From assembly GCA_964017145.1 (NCBI GenBank), contig OZ024850.1, positions 1,899,618 through 1,963,617 on the forward strand: a stretch of 64,000 nt of DNA, given 5' to 3'. The stretch's first letter is position 1. Every line of letters begins with the position of its first letter. A program made the position numbers and the translations under genes. Under the pieces are notes generated by a model that saw nothing but the letters and a program-made list of their open reading frames with translations, was not told where the DNA came from and did not search any database. Source of the stretch: Agrocybe praecox (Eukaryota; Basidiomycota; Agaricomycetes; Agaricales; Agrocybaceae). Shown piece by piece: positions 54,221 to 64,000 of this stretch.

Positions 54221-56490
54221 GACACGCGTTACACATATTGGTTGTTTTCCCACCTTATGTCCTCACAGTGTAATCTTTAAACTTTTCCTAATGAAGTGCT
54301 TTCAATTAAAACGAACGAGGGTTGGAAACCGAGTTAAAATCTTTCCTGATGGCATATGTATACCGGTTTGTGCGAAAGTCCGAAGCAACGTGGGTATCTC
54401 AACTACCAGTTCCCATTGTCAATCTAGCTCACGTCCGAGTGACCAAAGCGCCGGTCTTCAGTTCCCGCGACAGTCTGCAGACTTTTGGGACTTCGTAAGT
54501 ATGTACAAAAACTTTGAATGAGTTATGTCAAATGAGACGTTTCATAAAGCCTATCATGCAGTGAGGATAGTTGTAGAGTAAAGCTTATATACAGAATGAT
54601 ATATTTACGTTGTATCCCTGCATTAGCTACCAGTAACTGTTAACCAACGGTACCAGAGTTTTTGTAACCTAGCACCGTTGTTCGTGCGTTTCAAAGTGAT
54701 TTCTCCAATTTAATATTTCTCGCATAAAGATTTTCGACTTTCTCTACACACCCTGGGCTGAGTGGCCTGTCTATCTCAAACCGCACAAGTTGACAGCAGA
54801 CCTCCCTAATATACTACTCAATAGGAAATAAAATTCCTCAGCGACGGTCATCTCTGCAGTTTATCTCCGAGCTGGAACATCAAATACCCAGAACGCAACA
54901 ATCTCCGATTTAATTGTTCCTCCTCGTGCATGAGAGAACATGTCACTCCACTCATGTATCTTTCAGAATTGGAAATTTAATTTCCGGTGAAATTGGTGAG
55001 AGGTATCTTGCCACACCTTCCAGAGGTCATGTTAAAGTATATTGCGTATATCGGATCTTGTAGTTCTGTCACGCAAGCTACATGCCAAGATATATACGTC
55101 TACTGAAGGGGTGAACTTGAATGAACTTCTGTACGTGCATACTACATAAAAGACAAAACATTCTACAAAGTGACGTTGTACATACCGCTATCTCCTCGAC
55201 CTTCTATAATTAGGAGGCCTTGCACCATATAAGTATAGTTCAATTAGCCGAGTCCGAGTTTCTGGCTTACCGCCGGAAAACGTAATGAGCCTGGATATGA
55301 CGAGATGCACATACCGGCGCTGAGATATCATCTCGTTATATCCTCCCAGTAGCCATCTAGTTATTTTCGTATCCTCGAAGGTGTGCATAGATAAGGGATA
55401 ATTATGCAGTCATTTCAGGCACAAAAGAGCTTTTCCTGGAATCCAGTACGCGACGCCGTCGCGTGTTGAGCATCACGAGACCTCAGTGATCGGATTGTGG
55501 CTGTGTCAAAAATGGGCCCACCGGTTAATTTGTCGAGCATGATCGGCATATCAAGCGTTTTTGAATCGTCGTCGAGTTCCCCAGCAACTACATATGCACA
55601 TGTCCAATGTTCATCCCACGCCAGACATCCGGCGTCGCGTTTATGTGCAGCGTTTAGGCCCAAACGAAAAAAATCGACTACTCTTGAACTTTAGAATCAA
55701 TCAAAGTGACCAAATCGTACACACACATCGGTTTCGTCTCCATGTATTTCTCCGATCTCGTAGGTCACTGCAAAAAGGCTTGCGAAAAGTTCGAACACAC
55801 GGCAAGCGAAAATAGGCCTCCATCATGATCATCACCCCAGGAACTTCCTGATGCAGCCCACTCGAGGTGTATGACCTGCATAATAGGACAAAGGAAGGAG
55901 CAGAAACAGTCAGGCATGCCAGCTAAAATGCTCGACAGTGCTCACTCGGTGCAGCATGTGATAATAAACTTTCTTTTGCCCATAATCTGGTGCGGGCGGC
56001 CGAGAATGGGGTATGTGCGATAATCAAAAACTGCATCGAGGCCGGACAAGCAATGGTGGATCTTGACCTTGAGGACAAAATTCGAAGTTTGGGTGGGAAG
56101 AGTCAAGTCCTGTTGTCGTTCCACCTCTTTCCTTCCCTGGCCTTGGCAGACGATGGTAGATCGGTTTCAGGCAACAGGCGAACCAAGTATGTAAAGGACA
56201 GGACTTTGGCGTTCCCGAATGGGGGACCCTGAGCATAATTGGTCCAAACTCGATATATGGTCAATGCCCCGGTGGGCGTCCGTACTTAAGGGATATCAGA
56301 TGGTCTTTGCCTCCGTTGTAATTCACCTGTCTTTTACTCTCCAACCAACTGGGAATACCTCCCTCTCCCCAATTCGAGACAATCATTGAACCTTTTAGGC
56401 CTTATGTCTTACTGATAGTACATGGAAAACTGTGAGTGTTAAACAAAATTCGCCAAGTAGTTTTGTATTGACTCTGGTAAAATAGACAAG

Positions 56491-58090
56491 ATGAAAACTT
56501 CAGCCACCACTCTTAGTGACCTACCTATGGACATCGTCTTCGAAATACTGGGGTTACTACCCGTGAAGGATATCATTCAGATTCGATATGTATGGCTCGC
56601 CCATGTCCATTTTTGGGTTTTTCATTTACCAAGATTAATATCCCTCACCAAAACAGGTCTGCCGACGACTCCGCTATGCGTCTCACCAAAGAACGATATG
56701 GGCGAACGCATACAGGCGGTCGGAACTTCTCTTACCAGAGGGGCCTTCTTGTGACCAGGATTCAGCCCAGCTGGAGGAACTCCTCGTTCGCGCCTCTAAA
56801 ATTCAATGGAATTGGACATCGTCCCGTCCAATAATCTTTACTAAACGACAATTCCCTCACCGACTACCTGCCTATGCGTTTGACGCAAAGATTATATCAG
56901 GTCGCTTTCTCCAACTGGCGCAGAAAGACGGTCTAGCGTGGTACGACCTTGACGCAAACAAGAATTCAGCGGCTATCTTGACATACCCATGTCGGAACGT
57001 CAACACCACAGTTGGTTACCTTAACTATCAGGTCAACGCCGACGGGCAAGGGCCAGGCGTCGTCTGGGTATCGTTTGTGTGCGAACAGCCGCCAAGTGTG
57101 ATGTAAGGGACAGAATGGGCCTGCTTCTTGCTGCACACACTGATTGCATTTCATTCATCCAGTGTTATACTCGAAGTCGATTTTTCTAAATTAAAGGTTA
57201 CTCTCCATTCGAAAATTCCAGCAAATAACTTGATCAGCATGAGTCTAAACCACGATTGGTTGCTTCCAGTCAGAGAATTCATGTCTGCTGACGATCCTAT
57301 GGACCTTTATCATATCCCCACACGATCGTTAGTCTCTTTCCCTATGCATGTAAGTCCCCAAGCAGTTGTAAATATCCGGTCATATAAATCTTACCATGTA
57401 TATTTCGTGTTTCAGGAACGAGTCCGACATACGTCTGACCTTACGCGAATGAACTACATTATTACACCACAATTTCTATTCCTATTATTTTCTCTGCGAA
57501 CCGAAACATTGGTCGACGTGTATCCACTTCCTCAACTAGATTCTTCTGCCTCAGAGTCGTCCGAGCCCCCGAGGAGTCTCGCCATTAGATCACACACGGG
57601 TTCATACCCTCATTCTATTACCAAAGTACAGCTGTTTGAGGAATCCCCCCTCGTACAGACCCCATTACCGTCGCTGAGTGGCAGTGACTTACACCTCTCT
57701 TTTCTAGCCTTAATTTCTCTTAATCGCTGGCCTTCAGGGTGGACGTCTAAGATCGGATTGCACGTTTTCGACATGGTGCTGCACCCTGATAGCACCCTCA
57801 CATTCAGCACTGAATCCGAGCGTATGCTGAACGTTGGAATGTCGTCGACGGCGCTTCACTTGTGCTCTCGTTCTGGACAGTGTCTAGCGATCACCCATTC
57901 GACGCCAGGTCCTGTTATACTTGCTCACCACATCCAAAGGAAGGACTCGGGCTGTATCATGAATGTAAAATCTATCAAAATGCCAGAAGACCTAGTTCAC
58001 ATCCGTGATATGCTTGGATTCGACGGCTTCACCGGTCGTATCTGTTTGGTCAACGGTTGGAGTAATATCGAAATACTAGATTGCGCGTAA
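56491..58090 (+). CDS. F-box protein with beta-propeller-like C-terminal region
   Basis: Four exons (56491-56589, 56657-57102, 57163-57349, 57416-58090) give 468 residues. The F-box is clear at residues 8-50: TTLSDLPMDIVFEILGLLPVKDIIQIRYVCRRLR, continuing ASHQRTIW. The remaining 400 residues are beta-rich with recurring D/G turns and a Trp-containing strand (WTSKIGLHVFDMVL, MLGFDGFTGRICLVNGW), typical of the large family of agaricomycete F-box proteins with a degenerate propeller. Such proteins recruit a substrate to SCF ubiquitin ligase. The target is unknown. The splice between the F-box Tyr and Val (GATAT|GTATGG ... AACAG|GTCTGC) is required to complete the domain. Confidence 0.82.
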
Positions 58091-58163
58091 TAGCTATTTA
58101 ACGTACACTGTTAATAGGTAAATGTACCCTAAATGACTCTTCAATGTTCCATATATCAAGATT

Positions 58164-59449
58164 TTATAATTTTACAGAGGTGGTCTCCAGAGTCTCAGCC
58201 AAAGCTTGTGCCGGATCCTCTTCACGTTGATCTTTCTTCCATATTCCTAGGTCAGATTGCGCTTTGAGGACTATAGCTTTCAAATCCTCCAAATTGTTTT
58301 TTGTCACAAACTCCGCAATCGCTTCTTCTCCTCCCATTCTCCTTCTAACTTCGTCCATAATCATCTTTACACCTTTCCAGTAATTTCCTAGATCAGTCCA
58401 ATCGCGAACGCGATGCCCTGAGAAACCGTCCTTAACTATATTCTTGTTCGACCGAGCTTTTTGACGATTGTCGAACTCATCCTTCTTCTTGAAGAAGGTC
58501 AGAGCATCCTCACGTACTTTGCTTGTCCTCTCTGCCGATAACATGTCGCAGTAGGGGTTGGCATTGGAACGTGGCTTGGTTTCCTCAACCCATTCCACGA
58601 ATTCTGAATACATAGTTCGCTCTGCTTTGACTTTGGAAATTCCAGGTCCCTTTGAACGGAAATTTTTGGCATCAAAAAATCTCGTTGTAGCTGCCCATTC
58701 AAAGATCTGGCGTTTTGTCGTAAATCCTTCTTCGTAGCGAGTGAGTGAAAGGCCCAAGAATTCAGCAATCTCGTTAAAAGAGTTACTCAGGTGAAATGGA
58801 GGGTTCGGAGGATCAGGTAACTAAAGAAACCATTCAAGAAGTGGATGTGGGATAGAAGCACGAATATTCTCACCTTGAGACCCTTTGCTCCTAGATGCAT
58901 CCCATTGTTTCTAGCGATGAGACCGAGAATCATCCCCAAATCTCCATATGAGTGGAAGAATGATATCCTATTCCATTCCTCTTTGTCTTCGCATACGTGA
59001 ACATCGACCTGAGATTCTCAGTTCGTTTAGAAATTTTGAATTGTATTCGATTAGGGACCGACCTGGTAGTAAATCTTTCCATCGTCAGTATCCCTTCGTC
59101 TTTCTTCTTCATACAATTCAAGTCCGAACTCCTTCCATTCAGCAGGCTTGATAGGAATGGCATAGTTAGATGTTCTATTGCCATCCATTGGGATGACATG
59201 TTCAGCGCCAAGGGTCGATCTGATTATTTCATGAGGAAGGCTGAGAGTATAAGGTTGCTTTGGAATGGCAACGAGAATATCTAAATCTCCGTGGTCCAGC
59301 TTTTCTGGGGTTTCAAGCGGCACAGTAGTCAAGGCATAGAGAGATTCGAGCCTTGGTAAGTAGCGCGCCTTGACGCTCTTATAGACAGCAGGAGGAAGAC
59401 GAGGAAAAGCTGCAGCCGAAAGGAATGCACTGAAAGCGCTACCACCCAT
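58164..59449 (-). CDS. Nucleotidyltransferase-like protein of unknown function
   Basis: Three to four exons join to about 380 residues. The protein opens MGGSAFSAF, and near residue 52 has DHGDLDILVAIP. Further on, joined across an intron, comes IYYQVDVHVCEDKEE. G-G-S, D-x-D and a later h-D-h-h strand are the three elements of a polymerase-beta-like nucleotidyltransferase active site, though the gap of about 50 residues between GGS and DLD is longer than the usual 9-13. HSYGDLGMILGLIARNNGMHLGAKGLKL and FNEIAEFLGLSLTRYEEGF follow, then a Lys-rich helical tail. I know of no characterised relative. RNA or protein nucleotidylation is a guess from the fold. The gene converges with the upstream F-box gene, 73 bp between stops. 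Confidence 0.62.
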
Positions 59450-59830
59450 CGCTGATAGTGATAACAGGAGTGAAGAGCTAGCCTCTTCTGTGTGATTCTG
59501 AAGGTTAAACCGGCACGAGAGGAAGCCTGGAGCAAACCAGATTTAGCACAGAACCTGACTCGTATATATAACCCAAGCATGAGTCAGGGTCAATGAGCAA
59601 TGAGTCAATGAACAATAGCAAGAGAGCATTTTTTTCTTCGAAATTTGCGGTCAAAGAGCCTCAGCGAGTCAGCACAGTATCTGGGTCATGGTGGATAACT
59701 TATAAGTAGAAAAGGAAATTCCCACGGCTCTCTACCCAATCCAAGTAAACAAAGTCACCGTCACTCACCCACAAGTTACAACCATAACGCTTACTCGTAC
59801 TACCCCACCCACTGCAGCTCAACTTCAACC

Positions 59831-60576
59831 ATGTCGAAATATGCTCCCCATGGCAGTCGCTCATCAACACAGGCTAGGGCAACCTCATCAACTATTTGTC
59901 AGAAATGTCTGGGCACAGGTTAGCATGCACAATGATCCAAGTATGTACGATGTATTACTGATTGCATTTGCAGGTCACTTCATCTACGAATGCAAAGGCT
60001 CCCGCCCATACGTCTCCCGTCCGTCTCGTACACAGCAACTAGAGAAGCCTCATCTACTTGCAAAACTAAAGACAGAAGGAAAGCCCTCCTTTGAAGTCCC
60101 AGAAGAATTCAAAAAACCGTCAGTAATTCCACATGTGCATGCTCCCAAATGTTCAACGATTCTGTCATTTTACAGTGCCGGAACTGCAAACAAAATATTG
60201 GAGAGCAAGGAGAAAGAACGCTCGAAAGAAGAGAAAGGCAAAGATAAGGAAAAAGAGCCATCAAGTAAGAAACGGAAAACAAAACGGTGCGTTCTTTGGA
60301 ATAAGTGCCTTTCTGCTGGCAAATATTCTAACAAATCCTAGATCTCGTTCGGCTTCTAGTTCTGGATCATCAAGCTCTGAATCAAATTCCGACTCGGATT
60401 CCCGCAGTAGTTCCAACTCTTCGAGCAGTTCGTCGGACTCTGATTCTGATTCGTCCTCTGGTTCTTCGTCCTCTGGATCGGAGTCTTCAAGGTCGCGAGA
60501 AAGAGACCGAAAGAGGCGTGTGCCACGGCGTCGCAGTCGTTCTAGCTCAGTTGCCTCGCGTGGTAGAAAGCAATGA
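59831..60576 (+). CDS. Zinc-knuckle protein, ZCCHC10-like, with RS-type tail
   Basis: Four exons. The conserved part is [28 protein letters not shown], a single CCHC zinc knuckle (C-x2-C-x4-H-x4-C), followed by QLEKP as in ZCCHC10. A Lys/Glu-rich segment (KEKERSKEEKGKDKEKE) leads to a Ser/Asp-rich tail that ends in Arg/Ser dipeptides (RRRSRSSS), pointing to a nuclear, splicing-related RNA-binding role (inference). The second intron is 57 nt and leaves the frame open if retained, adding 19 residues. The last intron is out of frame. The ATG used gives MSKYAPHGSRSS. A longer upstream frame is not open. Confidence 0.85.
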
Positions 60577-60717
60577 GGTCTCCCAAATCTTGCGTTGATA
60601 ATATGTTGTTTAGCATTGTAACATCTCAGTCTTCTGGCTCCACATTAATACCATTCCTATCTCTCCGTCATTAGGATTTGGTGGACAAATTACATGTCAT
60701 TGAACGGGAAAATACGA

Positions 60718-61523
60718 CTAGCAAACTGCCTCTGAAGCTTTTGTATTCATGATTAATGCAACAATTAGACTGGAGACTTATTAGTCACATTTTGTTGTCA
60801 GGATTGGTAGAAACGCACCCATAGAGCCCCAGTACTTCTGCGAAGATTAGAATAAGAACCATTGACACGAAAACTTTTGATTCATGCACGTAGGCTCGTA
60901 CACACTTGGGAGGTTAGAAGTCAACCTCCTACAGCATACTTCACTGAAAGATGACGTACCGAATCTCCGACCAAGCCAATTGCATAGCCTGCTGCCATCC
61001 CTGTGAATCCGCATGCAAGTCCTGCTCCTAAGTGGACGAAGCCAGCAAACAAAGAGTAGTCCGTAGCTTTGACTACGCCGAAGTAGTTCAAGACGAGGTC
61101 ATCGAAAGACATGTTGAAAGAACGTACGTGATCCAGCAATTAAGACAGAGACAACAAGACCATAAACAGCAATGATTCCAGACATGACGACAGGAATAAG
61201 AGACTATCAGGAAGAATTCGTTGATGGATGCGTCGTTGAATTCGGATAATGCCACGGACCTTCATGATGAGTTCAGGTCGGAACGTTCCAAGCCCAGCAA
61301 TCCCAATTCCCGACTTTGACGTTCCAAAGGCAGCACCAACGGCTAATCCGAAGAGTTATCTAAAAATGCGTCTTATGACAACTAAAGAGGTAAAACGCAC
61401 TGCTAAAGACCATCTACTCGGATGTGGTTTAGCTGAGAGATGTCGTTTTTCTCGAGAGAAACTTACAGCGGAAGCTACGCCTGCAAAGCCAAAAAAGGGC
61501 GCAAATGGTGGGCAAAGCGACAT
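60718..61523 (-). CDS. VMA11: V-type ATPase V0 proteolipid subunit c'
   Basis: Proton-carrying ring subunit of the vacuolar ATPase. Seven exons join to about 163 residues: [19 protein letters not shown], a 13-nt microexon MVFS (61401-61413), [63 protein letters not shown] with [43 protein letters not shown] and [16 protein letters not shown]. The essential Glu is in [25 protein letters not shown] and the CVR..VHE end favour c' (Vma11, fungus-specific) over c (Vma3). Without the microexon the first helix is broken; with it the length aligns residue for residue with yeast Vma11. Head-to-head with the ZIP gene, about 270 bp apart. Confidence 0.92.
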
Positions 61524-61796
61524 GATGGTTGAATAGCGAAAACGAAGATAGTCAACGACTGCACAACAGCGTACAGTTGGAAGTTTGGTTAGTGGAGGTC
61601 GTCGCCATCACGGGCAATGGCCGCGACCCCTGAGACCACGTGCCTAATAAGCCATTCCTGGCCACGATCATTGGCACGGACTCAGGCGCTGTGATGTTTC
61701 TAACATTCAACAGACGACATACATACAACGCGTTTTCCGTGCCGTGCAGCACTGGTATCTCTTGAACAGAATCCCTAATAACATTCCCAGCACAAA

Positions 61797-62977
61797 ATGG
61801 TTGTCCAGCTCTTGGTCATGTCTGCGATCTTAGGAGGGTCTACGTTTGCAGTGGGTATGCTACCTCTATCATACGCGTTCTCAAGTATGTCACCGCCATC
61901 CTATTCTCTATTTGTAAGGATAAAAATTCAATATCTACTCAGGGAGTCATTTAGACCGACTAGCAGCACTTGGAACAGGTCTATTACTAGGCGCAGCTTT
62001 AGGCGTGATCATCCCAGAGTAAGTATGTCTCACAGAGTTCTCCATATATACCATGTTAATGGCTACCCTGCTCTATCCAGAGGAATAGAAAGTGTCGTCG
62101 AAGCCAATCCTAAGGACCAGGAACTTCCTACTGGCCGCATTGCGTTCTGTTTGATCGTTGGCTTCACTCTCATGCTTATTATTGAACAATTAATTTCACC
62201 AAATGCTCATGCACATTCAATGGACACTGGAAGCACTTTCTCAAAGCTGCCATCTTCAACGTCCGAGGTCGAATTTGACGCTGAATTGGGCGACCTTGAC
62301 CCTACCGGCCGTGCTGCGGATCGTCCCCCCAACACCCCTTCTACGGCTACTGCTTTCGACGCGGACGCGGGATCAGGGAAGGAACGCGCTTTTACCTTAC
62401 TGCTAGGGCTTCTTTTCCATGGATGTGCCGATGGACTTGCTTTGGGCGTTGCTAACTTAGCCAAGACGGCGCCTGGAGCAACCAATGCTGTCTCTTTCGT
62501 TGTGTTTCTGGCTTTGATTCTTCACAAAGGTACGTTCTCTAAGCTCTTTCTGTAATATATACCAAACCCACATTGAAGGTTTGCTCTAGCACCTACTTCT
62601 TTAGCGTTTACGACATCCCTTCTGTCAACCAATCTTCCTCGTGCGGACTGCAAGAAATACCTTGCCTTCTTCAGCCTTTCTACGCCTCTCAGTGCCATCC
62701 TCGCGTATTTTGCTTTTGCATTCTTCGGTAGCGCCGAAGAGTCTAATCTCATTGGATTGGCTTTACTCATTTCGGTAATTAATTGATTTCGTTCCAACCA
62801 CAAGTTTTCTAACATATAAAAAAGGGCGGAACATTCTTGTATGTCGCTACAGTCCTTCAACCTGTATCAAGCCATTCAACATCGGGCGACTTACGCCCAG
62901 CTGCTCGCGTTCTCTTCACTACTGTTGGGATGTTTATCCCGTTGACATTGAGCTCCATCATCGGTCATGGGCATTAA
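61797..62977 (+). CDS. ZIP family zinc transporter (SLC39A9/Atx2-like)
   Basis: Moves Zn2+ or Mn2+ into the cytosol, in this subfamily probably from Golgi or vesicles. Five exons join to about 330 residues: MVVQLLVMSAILGGSTFAVGMLPLSYAFS, HLDRLAALGTGLLLGAALGVIIPEG (helix 2-3), a cytosolic loop with HAHS, the metal site in helix IV LLFHGCADGLALGVANL, helix V FVVFLALILHKAPTSLAF, then LSTPLSAILAYFAF, ISGGTFLYVATVLQPV and a final MFIPLTLSSIIGHGH. His/Asp in HGCADG and His in LHKAP are the binuclear metal ligands. The long acidic loop (EVEFDAELGDLD) between helices III and IV is variable in the family. Promoter region is shared with VMA11. Confidence 0.93.
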
Positions 62978-63279
62978 TGTTTACGAACTGTGCGGGAGGA
63001 TTGAATTGGAAGAAACATCGATAGGTTGTATATGTACTTAACTGGGAGTTGTATATTCAGATCCAAATATTTTATTTGTATCGCTACAGCAATATAAGTA
63101 TAATACAGTTGTGTGATCTCCCGTCACTTTACCACAAACCAACTCAAATTGTGTATTTTGAACGACTTATCTTTCAGAAAGAGATGAGAGGCCAATGAGA
63201 TTACAAATCAATAGGTTCCGTTGCTTTTTGTGTAAACCGATCACTTGAGATTTTGTATTGGACTTCACTGATCTCTACT

Positions 63280-64000
63280 ATGTCTCTAACCTCTCTCCTC
63301 GTTGGCAAAAAGGCTCCCATTGACAAGGAGCTAGACTCCCTGTTCAAGCTTCCGGTATGTCTGTCCGCATAAAGATTTATTGTACGTTCTATAACTATCT
63401 CTTTAGGTTGCAAAACCGGCTGCCGTACCAGGGCCTTCTAAAGCACATAAAAAGCGCAAACTCGAGACTGACAAGGATAACACTCAAGAAGCATCACCTA
63501 AACGTGCGAAGCCCGCTGTTTCTGAATCAAAACCCACCTCTCCATCGAAGACAAAAACCGAGAAGAAAGTGGATGGAACAAAAGCCGATAAGGTCTCGAA
63601 GGCGAAGAAAACCAAGTCAAACAAAGGAAAGGGCAAAGAAGTCGAGAGCGACGAGGACGAAGACAATGAAGATATTGAGAACAATTACTTGAACCACAAA
63701 GACAAAGTTCCTGCTGTTCCCTCTGAATCCAAGGCCAACGAGTCTGACGACGAAGATGTCGACCCAAGCACGTTAGTGCATGAATCTCTGCAAAAATCAG
63801 CGCGGAAGAAGAATTCTCGAACCGAAAAAGTTAAAGTTACCCCAGCAGACGAAACGCCTGAACAAAGGGACCAACGAACGATATTTGTCGGAAATATTCC
63901 CCTTGAAGTTGCTTCCAAAAAGGTGCGATCTTGCAGAGCCTTTACTTCGATGCTAGTACTCATCCCCATTTTTAGCCTCTGAATAAACAATTGCAACGGC
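63280..64000 (+). CDS. NOP12: Nucleolar RNA-binding protein Nop12 (5' part, runs off the window)
   Basis: Pre-25S rRNA processing factor of the RBM34/Nop12 family. Only the N-terminal 230 or so residues are inside the window. The first exon MSLTSLLVGKKAPIDKELDSLFKLP splices (63355 GTATGT) to a Lys/Asp/Glu-rich low-complexity exon with NLS-like KKRKLE and PKRAK and an acidic block. RRM1 begins with DQRTIFVGNIPLEV (RNP2), and after another intron continues PLNKQLQR at the window edge. The order NLS, acidic stretch, RRM agrees with Nop12. The rest of RRM1 and RRM2 lie beyond the end. Confidence 0.85.

Larger units (their letters stand above)
53335..56490. other. 3.1-kb gene-poor stretch with degenerate repeats
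   Basis: No convincing gene. It contains short tandem repeats (53594-53672), a degenerate repeat block (54041-54220) and AT-rich sequence up to 55200. Minus-strand frames at 55188-55388, 55415-55663 and 56024-56236 look slightly protein-like (for example CLAWDEHWTCAYVVAGELDDD) and could be exons of a decayed or unrecognised gene, but I could not join them with consistent splice sites. Confidence 0.45.

Noticed and set aside
54291..54521. 76-codon plus-strand frame in the repeat region
   Set aside because: No motif, and the composition resembles the surrounding non-coding sequence.
1..64000. Secondary-metabolite cluster around the adenylation-domain and NmrA genes
   Set aside because: Neighbours (Derlin, sirtuin, SET/MYND, RAD50) are housekeeping or unrelated. 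There is no cluster transporter, P450 or regulator between them.
1..64000. CRISPR arrays, tRNA or rRNA genes, intact transposons
   Set aside because: No regularly spaced direct repeats, no convincing tRNA cloverleaf with T-arm, no transposase or reverse transcriptase motifs were found by eye.

Overview
The window is nuclear DNA from a filamentous basidiomycete, most likely an agaricomycete. The evidence is dense short introns (about 45-150 nt, mostly 50-70) with GT..AG ends, frequent very small exons, and a gene set that includes a copper radical (glyoxal) oxidase, a GH71 alpha-1,3-glucanase, ergot-alkaloid-type NmrA proteins and an adenylation-domain/oxidoreductase fusion. No prokaryotic features, CRISPR arrays, tRNA or rRNA genes were seen. 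Gene models were built by hand by joining open frames across splice sites and checking reading phase. Where exon lengths were summed they gave whole codons.

Layout: 1-9.3 kb, four minus-strand genes (an NDPK-like protein lacking the catalytic His, mitochondrial TAM41, ER glucosyltransferase ALG6, a hot-dog thioesterase). 9.3-13.3 kb, an empty divergent promoter and a membrane-anchored copper radical oxidase. 13.8-19.5 kb, minus strand: a Derlin, two tandem NmrA-like reductases and a sirtuin. 20.5-28.7 kb, minus strand: a four-TM DUF4436-like protein, a SET/MYND methyltransferase and a 17-exon adenylation-domain protein fused to a ferric-reductase-like membrane flavoprotein. 29.7-34.8 kb, RAD50. 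35-40 kb, three mitochondrial genes (uL29m, the SDH assembly factor SDHAF1, the complex I factor NDUFAF6) around a single-pass surface protein. 40.4-46.5 kb, a large F-box-like protein and a Dal5-type MFS carrier. 47.3-53.3 kb, V-ATPase subunit d, GH71 and a Sec14 protein. 53.3-56.5 kb, a gene-poor stretch with degenerate repeats. 56.5-64 kb, an F-box protein, a nucleotidyltransferase-like protein, a ZCCHC10-type zinc knuckle, V-ATPase subunit c', a ZIP transporter and the 5' part of NOP12.

The genes do not form one pathway. Recurring themes are mitochondrial biogenesis (TAM41, uL29m, SDHAF1, NDUFAF6), ER quality control and glycosylation (ALG6, Derlin), vacuolar acidification (subunits d and c') and cell-wall or lignocellulose oxidation (copper radical oxidase, GH71). 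The most unusual items are the adenylation/ferric-reductase fusion with no visible carrier domain, the catalytically dead NDPK domain carrying four copies of a short APR..AALR motif, the nucleotidyltransferase-like orphan, and microexons of 9-21 nt in at least five genes. Several of these microexons would be lost by ordinary gene prediction.
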